Shown: positions 42,023 to 50,329 of the stretch, piece after piece
How the letters are laid out: every line of letters begins with the position of its first letter
How positions within the stretch are numbered: the first letter of the stretch is position 1
From: Pseudomonadota bacterium
GTDB lineage: Bacteria > Pseudomonadota > Alphaproteobacteria > Rhizobiales > Rhizobiaceae
DNA: 64,000 nt
NCBI GenBank assembly: GCA_023457435.1
Contig: JAEWLS010000011.1
Location: 62,001-126,000, forward strand
Direction of reading: 5' to 3'
Position numbers and translations under genes: made by a program
Notes under the pieces: generated by a model
Told to the model about the DNA's origin: nothing
What the model saw: only the letters and a program-made list of their open reading frames with translations
The model's database searches: none

Positions 42023-43735
42023 ATGCCGACCAGGATTTCGCGGTCTTCCTACGCGCAGATGTTCGGGCCGACGGTGGGCGACAGGGTGCGTCTCGCCGAC
42101 ACCGAGCTTTTCGTCGAGGTGGAGAAGGATTTCACCACCTATGGCGAGGAAGTAAAGTTCGGCGGCGGCAAGGTCATCCGCGACGGCATGGGCCAGAGCC
42201 AGGCAAGCCGCGCCGAAGGCGCCGTCGACACCGTCATCACCAACGCGCTGGTCGTCGACCACACAGGAATCTACAAGGCCGACATCGGCCTGCGCGACGG
42301 GCGCATCGCGGCCATCGGCAAGGCCGGCAACCCCGACACACAACCGGGCGTGACCATCGTCATCGGGCCAGGCACCGAGGCGATCGCCGGCGAAGGCAAG
42401 ATCCTGACGGCCGGCGGCTTCGACGCACACATCCACTTCATCTGTCCGCAACAGATCGAAGAGGCGCTGATGGCGGGCCTGACCACCATGCTGGGCGGCG
42501 GCACCGGTCCGGCGCACGGCACGCTTGCCACCACCTGCACGCCCGGCCCCTGGCACATCGCCCGGATGATCCAGAGCTTCGATTCGTTCCCGATGAACAT
42601 CGGCCTGTCGGCCAAGGGCAACGCGTCCCGGCCTGCGGCGCTGGAGGAAATGATCCTCGGCGGCGCCTGCGCCATGAAGCTGCACGAGGACTGGGGCACG
42701 ACGCCGGCGGCGATCGACAACTGCCTGACCGTGGCCGATGCCTACGACGTGCAGGTCATGATCCATACCGACACGCTCAACGAGAGCGGTTTCGTCGAGG
42801 ATACAATCAAGGCGATCAAGGGCCGCACCATTCACGCCTTCCACACCGAAGGTGCCGGCGGCGGCCACGCGCCCGACATCATCAAGGTCTGCGGCCTGCC
42901 GAACGTCATTCCTTCCTCGACCAACCCGACGCGGCCCTACACGGTCAACACCATCGCCGAGCATCTCGACATGCTGATGGTGTGCCACCATCTGTCGCCG
43001 TCGATTCCCGAGGATATCGCGTTCGCCGAGAGCCGCATCCGCAAGGAGACGATCGCCGCCGAGGACATCCTGCACGACATCGGCGCCTTCTCGATCATCT
43101 CATCGGACAGCCAGGCGATGGGCCGCGTCGGCGAGGTGCTGATCCGGACCTGGCAGACCGCCGACAAGATGAAGCGCCAGCGCGGGCGGCTGAAAGAAGA
43201 AACCGGCGAGAACGACAATTTCCGCGTACGCCGCTACATCGCCAAGTACACGATCAATCCCGCCATAGCGCACGGCCTGTCGCGCGAGATCGGTTCGGTG
43301 GAGGTCGGCAAGCGCGCGGACCTGGTGCTGTGGAACCCTGCCTTCTTCGGCATCAAGCCGGACATGGTGCTGATCGGCGGCACCATCGCCGCGGCGCCGA
43401 TGGGCGACCCGAATGCCTCCATACCGACGCCGCAGCCGGTCCACATGCGGCCCATGTTCGGCGCCTTCGGCAAGGCCATCACCAATTCCTCGGTCACCTT
43501 CGTTTCGCAGGCCGCGCTCGATGCGGGCCTTCAATCGAAGCTCGGCGTCGAGAAGGGCATGATCGCCGTCGAGAACACCCGCGGCGGGATCTCCAAGCGT
43601 TCGATGATTCTGAACGACGCCATGCCGCATGTCGAAGTCGACCCGGAGACCTACGAGGTCCGTGCCGACGGCGAACTGCTGACCTGCGAGCCGGCGACTG
43701 TGCTGCCGATGGCGCAGCGGTATTTTCTGTTCTAG
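42023..43735 (+). CDS. ureC: Urease subunit alpha (catalytic)
   Basis: The 570-residue catalytic subunit hydrolyses urea to ammonia and carbamate at a dinuclear nickel site. All active-site residues are present: His136/His138 (DAHIHFICP), carbamylated Lys219 (CAMKLHEDWG), His248, His274, the flap Cys321-His322-His323 (MVCHHLSP), and Asp362 (SSDSQAMGRVGE). These are offset by +2 from Klebsiella numbering. GGAG precedes the ATG. It is separated from ureB by 1.3 kb of antisense genes, so it probably has its own promoter. Confidence 0.98.
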   Translation: MPTRISRSSYAQMFGPTVGDRVRLADTELFVEVEKDFTTYGEEVKFGGGKVIRDGMGQSQASRAEGAVDTVITNALVVDHTGIYKADIGLRDGRIAAIGKAGNPDTQPGVTIVIGPGTEAIAGEGKILTAGGFDAHIHFICPQQIEEALMAGLTTMLGGGTGPAHGTLATTCTPGPWHIARMIQSFDSFPMNIGLSAKGNASRPAALEEMILGGACAMKLHEDWGTTPAAIDNCLTVADAYDVQVMIHTDTLNESGFVEDTIKAIKGRTIHAFHTEGAGGGHAPDIIKVCGLPNVIPSSTNPTRPYTVNTIAEHLDMLMVCHHLSPSIPEDIAFAESRIRKETIAAEDILHDIGAFSIISSDSQAMGRVGEVLIRTWQTADKMKRQRGRLKEETGENDNFRVRRYIAKYTINPAIAHGLSREIGSVEVGKRADLVLWNPAFFGIKPDMVLIGGTIAAAPMGDPNASIPTPQPVHMRPMFGAFGKAITNSSVTFVSQAALDAGLQSKLGVEKGMIAVENTRGGISKRSMILNDAMPHVEVDPETYEVRADGELLTCEPATVLPMAQRYFLF

Positions 43736-43744
43736 TCTCGCGGG

Positions 43745-44242
43745 ATGAGCAAGCCGCAAGAAGCGCCGTTGGAAGTCTCCGGCTCACTCTATGAGTCCGA
43801 CTTCCATGCGTGGCTGAAGGACCAGGCCACGAAGCTTCGAGACCGCTCGCACAACGATCTGGACTGGGAGAACCTCGCCGAGGAGATCGAGAGCGTGGGG
43901 AGGAGCGAGCGTCACCAAATTCGCAGCAGACTCGAAATCCTGATCCTGCATTTGTTGAAATGGCAGTTCCAGCCCGGAAGACGGAGCGAAAGCTGGCGGA
44001 TCACCATAAGCGAGCAGCGCGTATGGATTTCCGACATCATTGAGATGAGCCCCAGCCTGAAACGCTTTCCGGCTCAAGTCTTCAAGGAGGTGTATCGACG
44101 AGGGCGGCAAAGAGCGGTCGATGAAACCGGAATGTTGCCGTCCGTCTTCCCCGCAGATGCGCCTTTCACGATAGCTCAGGCCCTAGATCCGAAGTTCCTG
44201 CCCGGCGAGCCGTTCGCGCCGTGGGACGTCGTCCGCGACTGA
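43745..44242 (+). CDS. DUF29 domain-containing protein
   Basis: The 165-residue protein matches DUF29: LYESDFHAWLKDQATKLRD, then DWENLAEEIESVGRSER, RLEILILHLLKWQFQP and SWRITISEQR. The fold is helical and the function is unknown; the family is common in cyanobacteria and alphaproteobacteria and often multicopy. It lies 9 bp after ureC with no urease role known. Base composition is slightly less GC-rich than ureC. It is probably an addition to the operon. Confidence 0.85.
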   Translation: MSKPQEAPLEVSGSLYESDFHAWLKDQATKLRDRSHNDLDWENLAEEIESVGRSERHQIRSRLEILILHLLKWQFQPGRRSESWRITISEQRVWISDIIEMSPSLKRFPAQVFKEVYRRGRQRAVDETGMLPSVFPADAPFTIAQALDPKFLPGEPFAPWDVVRD

Positions 44243-44250
44243 GCCGCCCC

Positions 44251-44553
44251 ATGATCATCGTCATCGCCCGCCTCGTGATCCGACCAGGCTCGATACCGCA
44301 CCTCCTCGGTCCGGCGCGCATCTGCATCGAGGAGACGCGGAAAGAACCGGGCTGCCTCGCCTACGACCTCTTCACCAGCACGACCGAGCCGGACGGTCTT
44401 GTCTTCGTCGAGCGCTGGGAAACGCGCGAGGCGCTCTCGGCCCATGCCCGAACGCCGCATGTCGCAGCATGGCGCACGGCTGGCGAACCGTATGTCATCG
44501 AGCGGCGCATCGAGATCGTGACGCCCGAGAAGATCGAGACCCACGTGGTCTAA
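44251..44553 (+). CDS. Antibiotic biosynthesis monooxygenase (ABM) domain protein
   Basis: The 100-residue protein is a single ABM ferredoxin-like domain: IIVIARLVIRPGSIPHLL, ETRKEPGCLAYDLFTS, FVERWETREALSAHARTPH. Relatives include YgiN-type quinol monooxygenases and LsrG, but many members lack known activity. It lies between the DUF29 gene and ureE, so may be carried along with the urease transcript. The start at 44251 is preferred; upstream codons overlap DUF29. Confidence 0.85.
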   Translation: MIIVIARLVIRPGSIPHLLGPARICIEETRKEPGCLAYDLFTSTTEPDGLVFVERWETREALSAHARTPHVAAWRTAGEPYVIERRIEIVTPEKIETHVV

Positions 44554-44565
44554 GCAGGAACAGGC

Positions 44566-45138
44566 ATGAAACTGAACATAAACAGCGACTTCACCAAGCT
44601 GCCGCATGCGACCGCGGTGCTGCACGCGCACGACGCTTCGTCTGCCGCGGCGGATACGATCACGCTCGCGCATGACGAGCGTCATCTGAGACGCAAGGTG
44701 CTGACGACGCAGACCGGACAGCGGGTTTTCGTCGATCTCCTCTCGCCGGTGCACCTTGCCGCCGGCGACCGGCTGGTCCTCGAGGACGGAACCCAGATCG
44801 CGGTGGCGGCGGCGGAGGAGGAGCTGATGGAAGTGGCCGTCGACGATGCCGTGGCTCTTGCCGAACTTGCATGGCACATCGGCAACCGGCACCTCGCCGC
44901 GCAGATCGAGGCCAACCGGATCGTGCTGCTGCGCGACCATGTCATCCGCGACATGCTGCACGGGCTCGGCGCGCACGTCCGTGACGTGGTGGAGCCGTTC
45001 CAGCCGGTTGCCGGGGCCTATGCCGGCCACGACCACGGCCATCAACATCACGGGCATCACCATCACGGCGGCGACGGCGACCGCGATGCCTTCGGCCGTG
45101 CGCCCGGCGATCCGCACTACGGCCATAACCATGCCTGA
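44566..45138 (+). CDS. ureE: Urease accessory nickel chaperone UreE
   Basis: The 190-residue chaperone has the N-terminal UreE domain (THDERHLRRK-like stretch LAHDERHLRRKVLTTQTGQ) and the C-terminal metal-binding domain with ELAWHIGNRHLAAQIE, containing the His that binds nickel at the dimer interface. It ends in a His-rich tail (GHDHGHQHHGHHHH, then PHYGHNHA) able to bind several nickel ions. It passes nickel to UreG. ureF starts within its last codons. Confidence 0.96.
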   Translation: MKLNINSDFTKLPHATAVLHAHDASSAAADTITLAHDERHLRRKVLTTQTGQRVFVDLLSPVHLAAGDRLVLEDGTQIAVAAAEEELMEVAVDDAVALAELAWHIGNRHLAAQIEANRIVLLRDHVIRDMLHGLGAHVRDVVEPFQPVAGAYAGHDHGHQHHGHHHHGGDGDRDAFGRAPGDPHYGHNHA

Positions 45139-45784
45139 AGCGGGGCAAGCGCAGTTCCGGCTGCTCGCCTGGCTTTCGCCGACGTTTCCAGTCGGATCGT
45201 TCAGCTACAGTCACGGGCTGGAAGACGCAGCCAGCCGCGGCCTGCTCCGCGACGCGCGGGATCTGGCGGCCTGGATCGAGACGCTGCTGCACAGCGGCTC
45301 CGCCTGGAACGACGCCGTGCTGTTTGCCGAGGCGTGGCGGAGAGTCTCGGCCGACGAGATTGCCGGCGAAGTCGCAGGCCTTGCGGAAGCGCTCGTGGGT
45401 TCGGCGGAGCGGCACCTGGAGACTACCGCCCAGGGCCACGCATTCGCGACGGCGATGACGGCGTTCGACGGCACTTCCGGGGAGGCGGTGCCGTACTGCG
45501 CAGCCATCGCGGCCGCGGCAGCACGTGCCGGCATCGCGCTCGAGCCGGCGCTTCTCGCCTACCTGCAGGCTTTCGTATCGAATTTGCTGCAGGCCGGCAT
45601 CCGGCTCTCGATTCTCGGCCAGACCGGCGCGGTACGAACGCTGGCGCAGCTCGAACCGGCGATCGCCGCCGCCGCATCCCGCGCCGCGCGCTCCGGCCTC
45701 GACGACCTGGGTTCGGCCGCCTTCATGTCGGAGATCGCCGCGATGAAACACGAAACCCAGTATTCGAGGCTGTTCCGCTCATGA
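45131..45784 (+). CDS. ureF: Urease accessory protein UreF
   Basis: The 217-residue all-helical accessory protein acts with UreD and UreG to activate urease, gating GTP hydrolysis. The family signature WLSPTFPVGSFSYSHGLE is at the N-terminus, and the AMKHETQYSRLFRS C-terminus matches the conserved tail. The start at 45131 overlaps ureE by 8 bp; an earlier frame to 44846 is within ureE and rejected. Its stop overlaps the ureG start (ATGA). Confidence 0.95.
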   Translation: MPEAGQAQFRLLAWLSPTFPVGSFSYSHGLEDAASRGLLRDARDLAAWIETLLHSGSAWNDAVLFAEAWRRVSADEIAGEVAGLAEALVGSAERHLETTAQGHAFATAMTAFDGTSGEAVPYCAAIAAAAARAGIALEPALLAYLQAFVSNLLQAGIRLSILGQTGAVRTLAQLEPAIAAAASRAARSGLDDLGSAAFMSEIAAMKHETQYSRLFRS

Positions 45785-46419
45785 GATCTTCGAACGGACC
45801 CCTGCGCGTCGGCATCGGAGGCCCGGTGGGTTCCGGGAAGACCACGCTGACCGAGAAGCTCTGCAAGGCGCTGCGCCAGCGGTACTCCATCGCGGTGGTG
45901 ACCAACGACATCTACACCAAGGAAGACGCGATGATCCTGGCGCGCCTGCAGGCGCTGCCGGAGGAGCGGATCATGGGAGTGGAGACGGGTGGCTGCCCGC
46001 ACACGGCCATTCGCGAGGACGCCTCGATCAACCTCGCGGCAATCGCCGAGATGAACCGGAAGTTTCCGGACCTCGACATCGTCTTCATCGAGTCCGGCGG
46101 CGACAATTTGGCCGCGACCTTCTCGCCGGACCTCGCAGACCTCACGCTCTACGTGATCTCGGTCTGCCAGGGCGAGGAGATCCCGCGCAAGGGAGGGCCC
46201 GGGATCACGCGGTCGGACTTCCTGGTGATCAACAAGAGCGACCTGGCTCCCTACGTCAACGTCAACCTCGACGTCATGGAACGCGATGCGACGCGCATGC
46301 GAGCCGGTCGGCCGTTCGGTTTCACCGACCTGTCGCGCGGCAAGGGGCTCGACGCGGTCATCGACTACATCGTCGACTTCGGCGGCCTGCAGGAAACGGG
46401 ACAGCGCCTTTCGGCCTGA
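45781..46419 (+). CDS. ureG: Urease accessory GTPase UreG
   Basis: The 212-residue SIMIBI-class GTPase delivers nickel during urease maturation. It has the P-loop GPVGSGKTTL (about 14-23), the nickel-binding Cys-Pro-His in GVETGGCPHTAIREDAS, the ESGGDNLAATFSPDL region and the guanine motif NKSDLAPYV. It ends the urease operon, overlapping ureF by 4 bp. Confidence 0.97.
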   Translation: MRSSNGPLRVGIGGPVGSGKTTLTEKLCKALRQRYSIAVVTNDIYTKEDAMILARLQALPEERIMGVETGGCPHTAIREDASINLAAIAEMNRKFPDLDIVFIESGGDNLAATFSPDLADLTLYVISVCQGEEIPRKGGPGITRSDFLVINKSDLAPYVNVNLDVMERDATRMRAGRPFGFTDLSRGKGLDAVIDYIVDFGGLQETGQRLSA

Positions 46420-46520
46420 CATCTAAATTTACCGCCAGCGTTGCACGCGGGACGCTGTTTCGCCGGCGGAACGCATGGCATGGAATGGGCGTGGGGCCAT
46501 TCCGGCTTCTGGGGATACTT

Positions 46521-46895
46521 ATGAAATTCGCATCGTTCGTACGCCGCAGCGTCCTCGCGCTGTTCGGCGCTCTTTTGCTCGTCGGTCCTGCCGCCGCCGA
46601 GGAAGTCACATTCGTCATGAACAACGGTCACACCTATGCGGTCGAGGTCGAACTCTACAGCCAGGACCGCGATCATGTCTGGCCGGGCGGCGGACAGGTG
46701 TACCTCCTCGACGACGGCGAGACCAAGACGATGCCGCTGTCCTGCCAGGCAGGCGAGACCATCTGCTACGGCGCCTGGATTTCGGGGGACAAGGGCACCT
46801 ATTGGGGTGTCGGCCCCGACAACTCGCAGACGTGCGAAAATTGCTGCTACACCTGCGAGGGTGGAAACACCGAGGAAATCAACCTCGTCGAGTAG
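46521..46895 (+). CDS. Small secreted Cys-rich hypothetical protein
   Basis: The 124-residue product has a signal peptide (about 1-26, ending GPAAAE) and a compact mature domain with six Cys in two groups (LSCQAGETICYG; QTCENCCYTCEGG), suggesting disulfide or metal binding. No family is recognised. GGGG lies 5 bases before the ATG at 46521. It is 101 bp after ureG on the same strand and its stop is 5 bp from that of the convergent kinase gene. Confidence 0.75.
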   Translation: MKFASFVRRSVLALFGALLLVGPAAAEEVTFVMNNGHTYAVEVELYSQDRDHVWPGGGQVYLLDDGETKTMPLSCQAGETICYGAWISGDKGTYWGVGPDNSQTCENCCYTCEGGNTEEINLVE

Positions 46896-46900
46896 TCGGC

Positions 46901-47515
46901 TCAGGACAGTCTTATGACGATGTCGGCCGGGATGCTCGTTTCGAGCACACGGCCGACATTGGCCATGTCGTTGTCGAAGGCGCGTTGGCGCGCCGCCGCC
47001 TCGTCGAGCCCATGCTCGCGCCAGCGACGCACCAGACGCCGGGCAAGCTCGCCTTTCGGAACGTCCAGCATCACCGACAGATCGAACATTCCGCGCAGCG
47101 CGCGCCACGGATCCTCGTCGAGCAGCAGGTAATTCCCCTCCACGATCACGAAGCGCGCGGTCGCAGGAATTATCGCTGCCGATCCGCGGGCGTGATCCTC
47201 GCCGCGATCGAACAACGGCACCGCCACATCCCGTCCGCCCCGCTCAAGCCGCTGCAGCAGCGAGGCGAGCCCGTCGACGTCGAATGTCTCGGGCGCACCC
47301 TTGCGCCTGCGGAGGCCTCGGCCGTCGAGGATCGCATTGTCGAAATGGAAGCCGTCCATCGGCACCACCGCGGCGTCGGCACCCAGCAGTTCCACAAGCC
47401 GCGCCGCGGCGGTCGTCTTTCCGGCGGCGGGCGGTCCCGCCAGGGCGACCAGAACACGCGGGCGCCCCGCGCCCCGCTTGAAGATTTCGGCCGCCAGATG
47501 CGCGAGATCCGACAT
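46901..47515 (-). CDS. P-loop nucleoside/sugar kinase (uridine kinase-like)
   Basis: The 204-residue protein has Walker A GPPAAGKTT (about 27-35), the DGFHFDN motif of the uridine kinase/pantothenate kinase group, and a lid region rich in Arg (RRLVRRWREHGL). It resembles the FrcK-type nucleoside triphosphate hydrolases found near fructose transporters in rhizobia, but no sugar genes adjoin it here. Substrate uncertain. The minus-strand TRAP gene upstream is separated by a terminator. Confidence 0.82.
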   Translation of the reverse strand: MSDLAHLAAEIFKRGAGRPRVLVALAGPPAAGKTTAAARLVELLGADAAVVPMDGFHFDNAILDGRGLRRRKGAPETFDVDGLASLLQRLERGGRDVAVPLFDRGEDHARGSAAIIPATARFVIVEGNYLLLDEDPWRALRGMFDLSVMLDVPKGELARRLVRRWREHGLDEAAARQRAFDNDMANVGRVLETSIPADIVIRLS

Positions 47516-47538
47516 GCCCGCTGCTCCTTGCGCGCATG

Positions 47539-47567
47539 AAAAAGGGCCCGCCCCGAAAGGCGAGCCC
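47539..47567 (-). terminator. Rho-independent terminator after the TRAP binding-protein gene
   Basis: On the minus strand a 9-bp stem (one G-U pair) with a 6-nt loop is followed by five T residues. It lies 26 bp after the TRAP gene stop and before the kinase gene start. Confidence 0.8.
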
Positions 47568-47592
47568 CGATATTAGCAGCAAGCTTCGTGGA

Positions 47593-48621
47593 CTACATAG
47601 AGCCGGAGTGCTTGGCGATCAGCGCGCGGGCGTCATCGACCATGGCCTTGGCATCCATGCCCTTGCCCGTCATTTCGGCGATCCAGCCTTCGACCAGCGG
47701 CGCCGCGGCATCCTGCCAGCGCTTGGTCTCGGCCTCGTCGAGGGTGATGATGTTGTTCTTGCGATCCTGCGCGATCTTCAGGCCAGCAGCATCGCCCTGA
47801 TCCATGACGCGCCCGAACATTGCGGCGGTCTCGATGCCGGAATTGGCGTCGATCACCTTCTTCAGATCGTCCGGCAGCTTGTCATAGGAGGCCTTGCTCA
47901 TGCCGACGACGAAGGTCTGCGTATAGAGGCCGTTGCCGCCGGAGAAACCGGTATGGTTGCTGACCAGCTCCGAAACCTTGAGCGAAGGCGTAACTTCCCA
48001 CGGAATGGTCGTCGCGTCGATCACGCCCTTGGAGAGCGCTTCGGTCACGGCCGGGACCGGCATGCCGACCGGGGTCGCGCCAAGCTTCTCGAGCATCTGG
48101 TTGATGACGCGCGAGCCGCCGCGGATCTTCAGGCCCTTCATGTCCTCGAGCTTGTTGACGGGGTTCTTCGAGTGGATGAGGCCCGGGCCGTGCGCATGCC
48201 AGGCGATGACCTTCATGCCCTCGAATTCCTTGGCGCAGTACTTCTCGCAGTATTCGTGGAAAGCGCGCGAGGTCGGCTCGCCCTTGGTCACCATGAACGG
48301 CAGCTCGAACGCCTCGGTCGACGGGTAACGCCCCGGCGTGTAGCCGATGACGGTCCAGATCAGGTCGACGGCGCCGTCGGTGACCTGGTCGACCAGCTGC
48401 GGCGGCGTGCCGCCGAGCGCCATCGCGTCGTACTTCTCGATCTTGATGCGGCCGCCGGAGTCGGCCATCACCTTCTCGATCCATGGCGTGATCGCCTTGG
48501 CAGGGATCGTCGCCTGCGGCGGCAGCATCTGGTGGAAGCGCAGGGTGACCTCCTGCGCGAACGATGCGGCGGTCATCGCGCCCAGCGCGACCGCGGCTGC
48601 AATTACAGTCTTCAATTTCAT
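47593..48621 (-). CDS. TRAP transporter substrate-binding protein, DctP family
   Basis: The 342-residue periplasmic binding protein has a signal peptide (about 1-22, TAASFA/Q) and the DctP fold. The conserved Arg that binds the substrate carboxylate is in LKIRGGSRVINQMLEKLG; the GVIDATTIPWEV stretch is also typical. It takes up organic acids such as sialic, keto or dicarboxylic acids in family members. No DctQ/DctM membrane subunits lie beside it, so it is an orphan. A GGAGG ribosome site and a strong terminator frame it as a single-gene unit. Confidence 0.9.
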   Translation of the reverse strand: MKLKTVIAAAVALGAMTAASFAQEVTLRFHQMLPPQATIPAKAITPWIEKVMADSGGRIKIEKYDAMALGGTPPQLVDQVTDGAVDLIWTVIGYTPGRYPSTEAFELPFMVTKGEPTSRAFHEYCEKYCAKEFEGMKVIAWHAHGPGLIHSKNPVNKLEDMKGLKIRGGSRVINQMLEKLGATPVGMPVPAVTEALSKGVIDATTIPWEVTPSLKVSELVSNHTGFSGGNGLYTQTFVVGMSKASYDKLPDDLKKVIDANSGIETAAMFGRVMDQGDAAGLKIAQDRKNNIITLDEAETKRWQDAAAPLVEGWIAEMTGKGMDAKAMVDDARALIAKHSGSM

Positions 48622-48728
48622 GGCAGATCCTCCCTTGATCCAAGATTGCTATACGCCATTACAAATGGCCCCGACAGCCCCAACCTTAGGCTATTCTTGC
48701 AGTTGGTGAACAGGGGCCGCGCTCCGGT

Positions 48729-50252
48729 CTAGCGGCCTCCCGGCCTGCGGATAAGGACGCGCAACGTCGCATCCTCCGCAAGGAACTCGTAGTCCGACAG
48801 AAGTACGGCCGCGCGATCGTCCTGCAGAAAACGTGCGGTCCACAACTGGTCCTGTTTCTGGAAGAGCAGGACGTCCGGCCGGGCCGCCACGATCTCCGCA
48901 ACCTTGGCGTCGATGTAGCGCGCCGCGATCGCGCGGTATCGCGACGCCTCCTCGTCCAGTCCGTCGAGCCTTGCCAGCGCCTCGAGGTACACGGCCTGGA
49001 AGCCCAGCCAGTCGCTGCAGTACGCCGAGGACCAGCGGCCGCCGATCAGGCGCGAAAGCGGGTGTCCGGCAGCGATGTCCGAGCCGATCAGGCCGACGCT
49101 GGGTCCGCCCGGGATCACGTCGGTAGCCATCCTGACTTCGTCGACGAACCCGCTGCCCGGTTTCTGTGTCGCAAGGAAAGGGATCGCGCTGGCCACCACC
49201 GACAGCGCCACCAGCAAGACGTGGGCCGTGCGCAGCGGCCGGCGTGACGGCTGGGCCAGTCGGCAAAGCAGCGCGGCGATACCCAGCACCACGGCCGGAT
49301 AGGCATGGTAGGGCCAGCCCTTGCCCTGGTGCAGCAGCGGCCCGATTGCGGCGACAGAAGCGGCGGCGAGCACGATAACGAACGGCGACAGAGGCACCCC
49401 GGGGCGGACGACCCGGATCAAATAAAGATTGATGAGATAGGCGCCGGCGTAGCCCATCAGCATCGGCAGCGGCAGCCGCACCTTGAGATAGGTGTCGGCG
49501 AGAACTGGATAGATGTCGTTCAGGAACTCGGGATAGAGCCATGTCGCGAGCGCGAGATAGGCGACGCATATCAGTCCGATCGTCCAGTATTCCGGCGCCA
49601 GCAGCGCGACAACGCTGCGCCGGCGCCAGGCGACGTAGAGCGCAGGCAGCAGGATCACCACCGCGTAATACGGCTTCACGAGGAGCATTACGCTGCCGCA
49701 GAGACCGGCGAGTAGAGCGATGGCGAGGCTTGGCCTCGTCGCAGCGTTGTTCGACGCGCGCCAGGCCATCAGCGCCAGCAGCGGAAGCAGCAGCGCCACG
49801 CCGAAATGCTCGCGCTCGCTGAAGCTGTTGCCCGGAAAAACCACCAGAAGCGCCAGAAATGCCGGCGCCAGCGTCAGGAGCCCCGGGTTCTCTTCAAACC
49901 CGGCGCGCCGGGCGATCGCGGCCGCCAAGCCCAGCCCCGCCAGGCATGCAAGGTAGGTGTAAGCATGAACGAGAAATTCGGGTGCTGCGCCGAGCGCCTG
50001 GGCCAGCCATACCGGCGGCAGGTAGAGCCAGACGGTGAACGGCGGATTGGTCTCGACGAAGTCGACATAAAGCCGTTCGCCGGCGAGCAGCCGCTCGCAC
50101 ATTGTGATGATCCAGCTCGTGTCGGCGACCGTGCCCCAGCGAAGCTGCCACGGCAACGCGAAGGCGAGCACCGCACAGCAGGCGACGACGGCCATCGGCG
50201 CGCGACGCGGTCGCACCGCCAGTGCCGCCGGAGTGCTGTCGGCGTGCGTCAT
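48729..50252 (-). CDS. Polytopic membrane protein, glycosyltransferase-39-like
   Basis: About 507 residues with roughly ten to eleven hydrophobic helices in the first 380 residues and a soluble C-terminal domain (about 390-507). A short acidic periplasmic loop after the first helix (GTVADTSWIITMCERLLAGERLYVDF region, with ETNPP) resembles the catalytic-loop region of GT39/ArnT-type polyprenyl-phosphate sugar transferases, but the match is loose. Acceptor and donor are unknown. A GTG start at 50291 is possible; ATG at 50252 is chosen without strong ribosome evidence. Confidence 0.75.
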   Translation of the reverse strand: MTHADSTPAALAVRPRRAPMAVVACCAVLAFALPWQLRWGTVADTSWIITMCERLLAGERLYVDFVETNPPFTVWLYLPPVWLAQALGAAPEFLVHAYTYLACLAGLGLAAAIARRAGFEENPGLLTLAPAFLALLVVFPGNSFSEREHFGVALLLPLLALMAWRASNNAATRPSLAIALLAGLCGSVMLLVKPYYAVVILLPALYVAWRRRSVVALLAPEYWTIGLICVAYLALATWLYPEFLNDIYPVLADTYLKVRLPLPMLMGYAGAYLINLYLIRVVRPGVPLSPFVIVLAAASVAAIGPLLHQGKGWPYHAYPAVVLGIAALLCRLAQPSRRPLRTAHVLLVALSVVASAIPFLATQKPGSGFVDEVRMATDVIPGGPSVGLIGSDIAAGHPLSRLIGGRWSSAYCSDWLGFQAVYLEALARLDGLDEEASRYRAIAARYIDAKVAEIVAARPDVLLFQKQDQLWTARFLQDDRAAVLLSDYEFLAEDATLRVLIRRPGGR

Positions 50253-50329
50253 CGCGCCGTGCTCGCCACGTTCCTGATCATGGCGCGACACTAGGCGCGA
50301 TGGTTGAAGGCCGGCTTAATGCAAGCGCC

